A DNA stretch of 64,000 nucleotides, taken from contig OX030963.1 in assembly GCA_943735955.1 (NCBI GenBank), positions 1,620,431 through 1,684,430 on the forward strand, written 5' to 3'. The notes beneath the pieces are model-generated. The model was not told the DNA's origin and searched no databases. It was given only the letters and a program-made list of their open reading frames with translations. Shown here in pieces: positions 1 through 10,293 of this stretch. The position numbers and the translations under genes were made by a program. This DNA comes from Piscicola geometra. Lineage: Eukaryota; Annelida; Clitellata; Hirudinida; Piscicolidae. The stretch's first letter is position 1. Each line of letters starts with the position of its first letter.

Positions 1-31
1 AAAATATTTCAACCAACACCACGAACGACAG

Positions 32-3000
32 ACGCAGCTCAAACACTCCAAGCACTCTCATCAGAACGACATTTTCCACTTTTGGCGCCTTTTTTTACGA
101 CGTCATCCACCCATCCACCAATCAAACTCTTGCTGGTTCCTTCAGTGCTAGCCCTGGGTGGTGTCATGGTGGCTGATGTAGATGAAATAGCTGTGGTTCT
201 GGCAGTGTTAGTGATTTGTTGATTTAATAAAAAACCTTATGTTATATTTCAAAATTAACATTAAAAAATATATATTAAAGTCTCGCCCAAAAATGGTATT
301 GGTTATAATAAATAAATAGTAGTTGTAGTTCAGAATCAATTATATAATTATCTATACTAATTATTTTGGAACCCACAGAGTCTCCCTGAATGCTTGTTTG
401 CTCATCAACTTCTCGGCTTTCCTTCACGACCACATAGGCTTTCCCAACTGGAAGCCCAGATACAAGATGTACCAGTGGTTCGTAAAGGGGTGTGGTGGAG
501 GAGGGTGGTTCGTGAAGGGAGTGGTGGAGGAGGGTGGTTAGTGAGAGGTGTGGTGGAGGAGGGTGGTTAGTCAAGGGTGTGGTGGAGGAGGGTGGTTAGT
601 GAGAGGTGTGGTGGAGGAGGGTGGTTAATGAGAGGTGTGGTGGAAGAGAGTGGTTAGTGTTGGGTGGAAAACTACTAAAATTTTAATTGATGGATAAATA
701 ACGGCATATGTAACTGAATTGATGGTTTGAAGGAATGAATAAAGTATATACAAACTATAATTATAAAAATTGAAATTGTTGGAATAACTATTTTGGATTA
801 GAAGGACGGAATGAGAAAATAACGAGTAAAGGTTTTGGTGAAAAATAATGAGATTTCTTTTAGTTTAGAAAAATAAATATTGCCAGATATATAAAAAACT
901 TTAAAAAATAATTTCAAATTAAGTTTTAATCCGTGTGATTTAATTATAATTTGAAAAAAAATCAATAAAAATTTTAGTAAAGTTTGTTTTATTGAAAAAT
1001 ATCAGTGAGTTTGCACTTGAAATTGTAAGCAATGAAAAAGGCACTAAAAACACATTTTTTTAAATTTAAAATAAATTAAGTTTTGATTTTTAAATATTTA
1101 GAAAAATAAAATTCACTATTATTTCAACTAATAAAAAAAATTTAGAAAGTACTTTAAAAAATATATATATATATAATATCTGTAACATAATTTAATAATA
1201 TTGATTTTAAAACTTTTACGTCATCACCACCAGGCCAGTATCGCTATCAGGAGTAATTTTATGTTTGCTTCTGATGTTTGTATCTTCTTGGTTGTATGCC
1301 CTTGTGTCGCTCTCTTTGTCTGTGTGCTTGTACAAGTACCTAGTGAAAAGGAGGTGGGTGGGTTGGAAGGATGAATGTGGTAAGGGTAAGAGTGGGGGTT
1401 GCTCAAATATTTATAAAACATTTCTTAACACTTTTAAATGAATTAAAAAATATTTTAAATAGCTAGCAGTGTAAATAGTTGTTAACAACAATTATCTCTA
1501 CTCTTTTCTTGAACCTTTCAAACAATCACCATTCAAAACTCACACAATCTCAGTCCTGAAACGACTTTTCACGAAGGATTTGAAAACATCCGACTCTGTC
1601 TAGCACAGCGATTTTTAAGAAATCTTCAAAAAAAAGATACAAAGAAGACCCACGCAAAGAATTACAGACCTCAAATATTGCTTCTCTTGAAATTCGACGG
1701 GTCGGTGAGCAGCAAGAACTGTCATTCTATGGCGTTTGTCAGTCAGTTGAGAGCCGGTGAGTGGTTGTTGGGTGGGTGGGTGGATGGATGGTTAAGTGGT
1801 TTAGGGGTTGGTGAGAGCGTAGTTGTTGGGTGGATTGTGGATAGAGTGGCTAGGTAGGCTTGAAATGAAATCAGATTAAGGATTAATGGCGGTGAAAGAT
1901 GGATTGGCGATCAGCTTATTGCCAATAATTCAACATTATTGTGAAATAAAACTTATCGAAACCATAATTCTACTTTTAGAACATCATACACCATCAAACC
2001 ACCACTGAACCACCAGAAAATTTCAAAAATCCACCACGACCCTCACCACTGAGCCATCATCTCAGAAACCTCAAAAATCCACCACGACCCTCACCACTAC
2101 AGGCACAGGCTTAACACTGGTAGCGACTGTCTTAGAAGCTGAGGACACACAATTCTACTGGAGCAACTGCCTAAAGCGCTCAAACGCCAATGCTAGCGAC
2201 AACAAAATGTTAGGTTTCAACAGCAAAAAGGATGTCACCAAAGACGCAAAAAACGATGAAAATAAAAATAAAAATAACACAAACAACAACAATAATAATA
2301 TTAACAACAAAGCTTCACTTTCAAACCAATCAAATGAGGCAAACGATGTCATTCATTCGGAATATGACGTCATAACAGTTGCCAGGAGAATCATGCAGAA
2401 TGACATGAGAAAAACTCGCTTGAAGGGAATTGCTGATGTCGTAATGTCACGTGACGTTGAAGAAGCACTTCCGTTACTGTGAGTGTGTGTTTCTGTGCGT
2501 GTGTGTGTGTGTGTGTTCGTTTGGGTGTTGTGTGTATGTGTGTGTGTGTGTGTGTGTGTATGTGTGTGCATGTGTGTTTGCATGGTTGTGTGTGTGTACC
2601 TATCTCTTTTATCAAACATTCACCCACCATTTGTTTCGTTTTAATTAATCACTTCTTCAACTTGACACTTCCGAATTTTCGTTTTTCATTTTTTATTCAG
2701 CCTTGTTTTACTTCTTCTTCATTCACCCCCCGAAGCGTGCAAGCAGCCAGTCTCGATGGTTTGAGGCCTAACACTGTGATGCTCAATTGGCCTTCACATT
2801 GGAGGAAACATAAGAAAAGAAGGAAAACATTTCTTGGTGGGTTGGTGGAGAGGGCTGAAAGGGTTGAGGGTGAGAGAGAGGAGAAAATTAAGAGATTATG
2901 AAATTTAAAAAAAGTTAATTAATTTTTTATTAAAAAAATAAATTGATATCAACATTAGAAAGAAAAAATAAAAATAAATAATGTTAACAATTATTTTTTG

Positions 3001-6000
3001 TAATTGTGAATACAAAGAAACAAAAATCAAAGTAAGATAGGAAAATGTTAGAAAAATTAGGGAAAGATTGATGGGAAAAGCTGAGTTCTAAACAATTTGT
3101 CTTTGAGAAGCCGTGAAAAAAACAAATTTCGAATGATCAATGCCTGCAATTCAAGTAAAATTTTCAAAATGTAAATAGTATTTTAATTGTGCATTTTAAA
3201 ATCATCAAAAATCACTTCTTCCTCATACATCAACGCCTTTGACAAAAATCACGCAATGTTCTTTCTTACGGGAATTTTGAGAGCAAAATCTCGAAGAATT
3301 GTAAAACGTTTTCTAAATTTTTTTTTCTTTCCAAACATTCTTTTCCTTCTTCTTAGTCACATTATCCTCAACCATCAAAACCCTCCCAAAGCATCAAAAC
3401 CCTCCCAAAGCATCCAAAACTCACCACACCTGACCGCTTCTTCTCCTCCCTCCCCACAGACCTTCTCAAAGCATCGTCAGAGCAAGGTCATGCAGTTCTC
3501 ATCAGCAAGGGCGTTGAACAATTCCCCGACAACGAGGACAGCGTTTCTGGCTCCATCGACGTTTGGTGCTTGTTTCGTATCCTTCGAGTTGTGGTTGGGT
3601 TGAAAAAAGTTTCGAGAAGAATTTTGTCATTATGAATGTTTTCTACGTCAAAAAATGAAGATTCTAGCTAGAATTTGTTTAAAATAACGTTTCCAGCCTA
3701 ATTTTATATTGGTTTGAAGACGTGTCAGCCCCTATATACTTTTACGCTAGGTGTGGGTAGTTGTTGTTGCTGTTGTTGTTGTGAATATTTCAGTTTTTTC
3801 AATGTTATGTCTTCCAATTGTGCTTTTATTTTTTTACCGTAAGGGTTACTTTATTATTAGGGTCGATGGCACTTGATTGATGGTTTTTGTGATATGGCGG
3901 AGTTTATTTGTTTTTAATTAAATTCTTGGAAACTCAAATTTTCTTAATAATGGTTTAATTCTGAAATCATAAATTATTGTTAACCGCAAAAAAATTCCTT
4001 AACTCAAAAAAAACCCCACAACTTTAACAACAACAACTTCAACAAAAACTACAACAACAACACATACAACAACAACTGCAACAACTACAACAACAACTAC
4101 ACCAACACAACAACAACTACAACAACAACAACTGCAACAACTACAACAACAACAACAACTGCAACAACTACAATTACAACAACAACACATACAACAAAAA
4201 CTACAACTACAACAACAACTGCAACAAAAATAACAACAACAACAACTACAACAACAACTGCAACAACAACTACAACAACTGCAACAACTACAACAACAAC
4301 TTCAACAACAACAACAAGACGACAAAGGCTTGCTTCTCTTACTGGCGCATCTTCTAACACGAAATAAAGTCTGGCGAAAATGCAAAATCGTTGTTTACGC
4401 TGTAGCCCGTTAGTTTTCACTTTTTCGGTTATTTTTCATACTTATTTATTTTCAATTGATCATAACTTTTATAGTTATATATGTGTAAAATATAGGATTC
4501 CATACTTATTTTTTTCTACGAGTTATTACAATAAAAAAATAAACTAACAATTTAAAATTCTATTAAGCTAGAATTAACCACAGAAAGTTTTCAAACCCTC
4601 CCCTCAATTTATTAATCAAACCATGTTTTTACCAATTTGACAGAGTTCACAGAAGATTGTGATAAAATACAGGAAGAGCTGGCTGTGTTGGTGCGACAAC
4701 TCAGAATCTTTGCGACCACACGTGTTCTTCGAATGGTGGGATGGCGAGGGATTTATGGGATAATTTGGTTCCAATTTGGAGTTAAGAGTTGTTAAAATAT
4801 GAATAAATAAATAAAATTGTTTAAATTTTGTTTAAGTAATAAAAGGCTAATTTAATTTTTATGATTTAACAACACTAGGCTTTAATTATTATATTTTTCA
4901 TCCATGAAAAAGAAACCAGAAAACAGTGATCTATACCCCAAAAGAACGTCTGAAGAAGTTTTAAAGATCCAACAAACAAATAGAGAATCCGACGAGGATT
5001 CATCGGAAAAAAACCCAAAATTCATTAAATATCCATCACACCCCCATCTTGGGAATAAAAATGAAATCGACGGTCTAAATAAAAATGGGAGTTTTTCTGG
5101 GATACATTTTTACAAAAAACACAATTCGGCTTCAAATGATGATGTTGATAAGGATAATAACATCCGAAATGGTGAATGGGGTAGAAATGAAAATAGATTA
5201 AAAGAAAAGTGTAAAATTATTGGCATAAAAAAAATAAACGACTCTTTTAAAAAGCAAACAAATGAAAACTACGAAAGCAAAATTCTCAAAAACGAATATA
5301 ATATAAACTCAACAAAAAAACAAAGGACCGTGAGATTTGTTGAGATCGATGGTGAAAACGACTGGTGTGAACTGTAAGTAATTAGATGCCATTGTAATCA
5401 TGCAAAATCAATTTTTCTACACCTGATTTTTGATGTTGAGCGTAGCACATGAAGCTGCTTATTTTTATTTATTCATAAACCAACTTTATTTGTATTTTTA
5501 TGTAAAAATGTAGATTAAATGTTAAAGAAACATCTGGGACTGAAAGTGCTTCATTTTCATCTTATCCAACCACCTCGAAGACATTCGGACCGCAAACGAA
5601 AGCTGCAGAAAGCCAAAGAGATCAACAGCCTGATGACTGCGAGGTCTTTTGAGGCTAGACTGGTTCTGGTGAGCCTTCCTGCAGTCAAAAACTCCGAGAG
5701 TTACCACTATGAACGATACTGTTGGTGTTCTAAATAGTTTTACATTTTAATTCGATCATTTTGTTTTTGTTTTTTTACATTTATTTCGTTTTTTATAGAT
5801 TTATAAAAAAAGTAAAAATTCTGAAAAAATACAAATCCGTAGGGTTATAAAAAAAGTTAAACTTCATTATCATCATAATTTCTTCATTTCTTTATACATT
5901 TCATCTTCCACACGCACACAGACATGGAATACCTTGAGATACTGACCACTCGGCTAGAGAGGGTTGTAATGGTGCGAGGGGGGTCGCACCAAGCAGTCAC

Positions 6001-6013
6001 TATATTTTCGTGA
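32..6013 (+). CDS. KCC: K-Cl cotransporter (SLC12A4-7 family), 3' part
   Basis: Electroneutral K+/Cl- exporter of the plasma membrane; the 5' exons lie left of the window. Exons read: 32-206, 379-477, 1234-1353, 1554-1756, 2109-2478, 2736-2836, 3460-3576, 4319-4408, 4644-4735, 4913-5373, 5581-5699, 5922-6013; all phases close. Exons 1-3 give the last membrane segments (FPNWKPRY, then LMFVSSWLYAL). The rest is the cytosolic domain with family motifs YRPQILLLLKFD, HDKGLLLLLAHLL, NKVWRKCK and the C-terminus ERVVMVRGG...VTIFS-stop. The 2109-2478 exon carries an Asn/Lys-rich insert not usual for KCCs. The region before the last conserved block (4913-5373) is long, Lys/Asn-rich and poorly conserved. 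Two donors are weak (gttcgt at 478, gttacc at 5700). Family assignment is firm; the first exon boundary at 32 is less certain. Confidence 0.93.
475..660 (+). repeat. 29-bp minisatellite containing the 5' splice site of a KCC exon
   Basis: About seven units start with GTGGTT at 475, 505, 534, 563, 592, 621 and 650. The first unit contains the true exon end and donor (GTG then gttcgt at 478). Later units carry near copies of it, several improved to gttagt. The array is G-rich on the sense strand. Confidence 0.85.
1757..2108 (+). repeat. KCC intron with G-rich start and duplicated C-rich end
   Basis: The intron opens with GTGAGTGGTTG followed by GGGTGG/GGATGG repeats to about 1800. Its last 120 bases hold two copies of a block reading CCACCACGACCCTCACCACT next to the acceptor at 2108. 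No other gene is seen in it. Confidence 0.6.
2479..2605 (+). repeat. (GT)n microsatellite starting at a KCC donor
   Basis: An interrupted GT tract begins with the intron itself (gtgagtgtgtg at 2479) and runs to about 2600. The remaining intron to 2735 is pyrimidine-rich and leads to the acceptor ccgaag. Confidence 0.85.
4019..4318 (+). repeat. CAA-rich minisatellite ending exactly at a KCC acceptor
   Basis: Imperfect repeats of CAACAACTA and CAACTGCAA fill the last 300 bases of the intron. The final AAG of the array is the acceptor; the exon starts at 4319 and completes a His codon left over from the exon ending at 3576. No pyrimidine tract lies near this acceptor. Long open frames here on either strand are repeat translations. 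Confidence 0.85.
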
Positions 6014-7200
6014 ATTTAGAAACATGAGAAAAAAGTTTTTACTGAAAAGATAAAGTTTATAGCTGCATATACCTTTATACATATTTTTTAAATGTATTTT
6101 ATTACAATTTTAGGTTCAATATTTGCATTTTACACATGACCTATTAATAATACAATTAATTTTAATGTATAAAAATATATTTAATAAAAAAGATTACACG
6201 TCAACCAAATTAACTAGATATTTTCATTACTCGATATATTCTTAAGCTTTTGCACTGTCAGCCGTGTGCTTCTTTCAAATTGGGTAGATTCTTGTAGCAC
6301 TAGACAAGCTTGAATGTTCATTCCGTAGTTTTATTAGAAAAAAATATTTAATTTTTATTTAATATTTCAAAGTTTTCTTAGAATTCTAATGGTTGACCAT
6401 TCCTATTTTTTGTTTTCTTAGAATTTATTTTGTTAACCAACCGAAATTTGTCTATTTTGATTTTATATTTCAGATAGTTTAAATATTTGTTAACAATCTC
6501 TATATATTTTTGTTAGGCAATCGATATATTGATGTGATATATGTTGCAAACCGCATGCTACGGTTCCTCTGCCAGAAAATTTAAAGTTAGATTTTGAATT
6601 AAATTTTGGGTTAGGGTCTTTTGGAAAGTAATATTTTATTTAGAGTTTTTAATGCGCAGACGAAGAATAATTAAGATTGAATATGCGTATCATAGTTTAA
6701 TGATAATTTTTTTTATTTAAACAAGTTAAGATGCTGAAGATATTAACCAGAACATAACTTGATCATCATAACAATTGAATAGTCTCTATTTCTTTTCTAT
6801 TTTTATACCTTGAAAATTCATATACACTCCCAAATTAAACGTGAATTTTTCGTTCGCAAGATCTGAATTTTATATAAATACTTGAGAATCGTGTGATGTT
6901 TATTTAACTTCAAGACTAAATAACTTTTTAGATATTAAACAATATATTGAGAAGATATTTGAAAAACTCGAAAAAGATCCATTTACCAAAAATTAAAAAA
7001 AAAAGTTTAATAACTTAAAATAAAAATCAGAGATTGAAATTGTAATGAGGATGAGATTACTGGATGAAAGAAAACTGGATTCTATACACTTTAACTATAA
7101 AAAAGATGGAGCTAAAGAAAGATGGTTGAGTGTTGGAATTTGAAGGATTTAACAATAAAATGAAATAAAAATATATTTAAAAAAATAATTATAATAAAGA
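6014..7200. other. Intergenic region between convergent KCC and BPNT2
   Basis: AT-rich sequence with no supportable exon. It should contain both 3' UTRs, since the two genes converge here. An AATAAA at about 6183 is a possible polyadenylation signal for KCC (inference only). Confidence 0.5.
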
Positions 7201-9730
7201 CTAAGAATTAGATGATTTTGACTTTGAATCTTTAATCCGTTTAATAATCAAATCATGAGGAAGCAAAGAACCCTTACTCGTAATTAACAATCCATTTTGA
7301 TTGACAACTTCCTTGGGATCTGAATAGCCAATCAAATCACCTCCTAGGTCGCTAGCCCCGCCCCCGGAAATGGATGAGAGGGCATCGGGGGCACAGATAT
7401 CCCACTTTTTGATGTGAGTGGTGTGCAGGTAGAAGAGGGAGGAGCTATTGAGGGTTTGTAATCCTTTATAGCCTGGTGGGAGTAATTGTGAAAATGAAGC
7501 AATAATACGATTATATATTACTTTTAATACGTGTATCCTGGTGGTAGTAGTGATTATGATATTCTATGTTTATCATCCATGAATATTTAAATTAATATAA
7601 TCTACACTTTTCGTTTATACAACCCCCCCATACATCTTCTTAACCATTCATCTTATCCAATCCCACCACCAAAGCCCCCACCCCACCCAACTCACCAGCA
7701 CCACCTGCGGCAATAACACTCACATTCTCTCCCTTCAACGCCTCCTCAACCACGCCCTTCACCTGCCCTGCGTGTGACCTAGACACCAATATCCCCACAC
7801 CACCTGGAAATTTGAATTTGATTTGGCGTTTTTAAATGATGGGGAATGTGTTTAATACTCTAATTTGATAGATCTTTTACTTACCAAGACTATATCTGGA
7901 TAATGGACTTATTTATATATTTTTATTTATGTCTCGAATTTTTACATTTAAGTCGTGATTAATCATCATCTTCATCATCATTATGATCATGACTATTATT
8001 ATCATCATCCTCATCCCCATCATCCTAAACACCCGATTCCTCCTCATCACCATCATCACCAGAAGTTCTGTTGACATCTTCTTCTTCATCACTTCTCATC
8101 CACGAGAGGTAACTCGAGTCTCTGTTCTTGAGAGCCCAGTCTGTGGGGATGATGATGATGTCGTGGTTTTTGTTGTTGGGAGGTGGTTGTGTTGCTGTAA
8201 ATGTTTTTTTTAGTATTGTTGCTTAGCTGTGAGTGTTGTTGGAGGAATTTTCCGTTTATATTTTCTTGATTCAATACGTGATATTAGCTAAAACGAAAAT
8301 TAATATAAACAAAATCACGATTTAAATTACTGAAACAAAATTAAGTTTCTAATAGCCAACAAATAAATGCACAAACAGGATCTTTTATGGAATGGCTGAT
8401 GAATTATCCCTAAAATTGGCCTATCCCTGTATGCCACACACATCATCACTGTCACATACTCTGTGAGGTTTTCTAGGGAGGGGATGGGGTGGGATGGGAT
8501 AGGGTGGGATGGAGTGCGGTGGGATGGAGTGGGGTGGGATGGAGTGGGGTGGGATGGGGTGGGATGCGATGGGGTATGATGGGATGGGGAGAGTTGAGAT
8601 GAGATTAGTTAAAATAGGATGAGTTTAGATGAGATGGGGTGGGATGATTTAGGATGGGATAACTATAAAAAGATTATTGAAAATTTAAGAAATATTTTCG
8701 GATTTTAAAAAATGAATTAACTTAGTTAATTTTGAAGGTCATATCAAACCCATGTATTCTTGTGTAGCATCCAAAGGATCAATCCAAACCAGCAAATCAT
8801 CAGAGTTGTAGTTCAGATCTTGGTCAGGATCTGATGGCATTTGGATAAAAAGTTTAACTTAATGATATATAATTTTTTTTATTTTATTATATTTATGAAC
8901 AAAATTGATTTGAAAAAAGCTTTGTTAATAGATTTATTATTCTCTTAAAACCTATGTTGTTAACATTATTATTATTATTAAACCATAAAGTTTATGTTGT
9001 TAACATTATTATTATTATTAATCCATAAAGTTTATGGATTAATAATAATAATAATGTTAACAACATATGGCATAAACCTATGATGTTGCTGAGAGTGTCT
9101 ATATTGGCACTGTTGTAGATCAGATCCACTCCTTCGACAGAACTTCCAACTTCATCATCATGCTCCTCTGAAACTATCTGAAAATGGAAATTTGTCATAA
9201 ATATGATTTATTAGAAAAACACTTTTAAATTCAAAATGTCTATTGAATAATTTTAAGTTAATACATCTAATAGTCAGTAATTATAAACTAACTTTTAGAT
9301 ATTTATAACGTTTTTTAAGAGTGTTGGTGATGATGTGATGAGAAGCCAAGTCTGCCTTTGTCATCAATTCTTTCGCCCCCTCCCTTGTCATGCCTTTTAC
9401 CTATAGAAATAATTGTATATTAACTTTAAAATTAACAATTAATTTTTTTGTGAATGAGTATTATGAAAATACTTGCATTAAAATTTCGTTTTATGAATTA
9501 AAATAAAATTAAGAAAAATATTTTTTTTATTTCACTTTTTCAGAAAGATCTGGTGAATTTCTGAGTTTGACAATTTCAACACCAGCTGTTTCAAGCAGAA
9601 GCAAGCCATCAAGCAGTAACTCTTTCATATTAATTTGTTTTTCTTCTCTTACTGATTTCATCCAAAAAATACAATATACCGTGAAACAAAAAAAAAGGAA
9701 AAGTAACAGTTTTATTCTTTTTTTAGACAT
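7201..9730 (-). CDS. BPNT2: Golgi-resident PAP phosphatase (BPNT2/IMPAD1, gPAPP)
   Basis: Hydrolyses phosphoadenosine phosphate, the by-product of sulfation, in the Golgi lumen (family knowledge). Eight exons in transcript order: 9730-9536, 9400-9293, 9177-9078, 8830-8750, 8472-8377, 8140-8060, 7803-7696, 7472-7201; phases close to 346 residues, near the family's usual length. The N-terminus has one hydrophobic segment (about residues 5-22, type II anchor). Inositol monophosphatase-fold metal and substrate motifs are present in order: KGMTREGAKELMTKAD, SEEH, WIDPLDATQEY, VSRSHAG, AAGGAGYKGL and IKKWDICAPDA. The Met at 9730 is chosen because it sits just before the membrane segment; an upstream in-frame Met at 9808 also exists. 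All catalytic motifs look intact. Confidence 0.93.
8473..8660 (-). repeat. CCATCCC-type minisatellite forming a BPNT2 acceptor tract
   Basis: Plus strand reads GGGATGGGGT repeats; on the gene's strand this is a C-rich array ending in CCCTCCCTAG directly at the exon starting at 8472. It supplies the pyrimidine tract. Confidence 0.8.
8952..9067. repeat. Long inverted repeat in a BPNT2 intron
   Basis: Arms of about 36 bases (TATGTTGTTAACATTATTAT at 8993 and its reverse complement ending at 9067) meet around 9030 with almost no loop. A direct copy of the left arm starts near 8953. The structure lies wholly within the intron 8831-9077. Confidence 0.85.
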
Positions 9731-10293
9731 ACTTTGTACCAGAGTGGGTCTATTTACTTTTTCGAATTGAATCATATTATTTAAAAAACGTTTTAAAAGT
9801 TGATCCAAATACTTTAAAATAGTCAGCTCTTAATTTCTTTTAAAATAAAAAACAACATTTTGCAACAATTTTTATTCAATTAAATACTTTTTCATTATTT
9901 ATAATACACATATAATTGATAAGATAATTGAAAGCTAATTACTACAACCCATTTATAAACTGTTAGAAGAATATAAGACCGAACCTGTGGAATGATGAAA
10001 TATTTATTTTATAAACTAAGTGAAACTTTCAGAAAATCTTAATTTACAGTATAACTTATCGAATTTATTCATAATTTTTATTCCACACCTCCCACCTACT
10101 CCAAGCAACAGAGCATTACTCCAGAAAAACGTCGTGGTTTTGCTCAGGTTTTCTTGAAGTGAAAAGTTTTTTTAATTGATTAAAGTGTACTAAAAAAATT
10201 AGCTTCACTTGAATTCGATCTTTTTAACTCAATCAATCTATTTCACTATTATGTCTCAATTTTTCAAACCAATCCCCCTTCATTTAATTCATA
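9731..10293. other. Spacer between the ADAM-like gene and BPNT2
   Basis: AT-rich. Both flanking genes run leftward, so this should hold the BPNT2 promoter and 5' UTR and the 3' UTR of the metalloproteinase. No distinct motif can be defended. Confidence 0.4.

Noticed and set aside
275..574. 99-residue minus-strand frame
   Set aside because: Reverse shadow of the KCC exon 379-477 and its minisatellite.
3870..3925. Segment reading WHLIDGFCDMAEF, similar to the KCC HDGG region
   Set aside because: Phase does not fit. The exon at 4319 (HDKGLLLLLAHLL) joins exactly and matches KCCs far better.
8992..9198. 68-residue minus-strand frame with SEEHDDEV
   Set aside because: Only its first part is coding (BPNT2 exon 9177-9078); the remainder is intron and palindrome.
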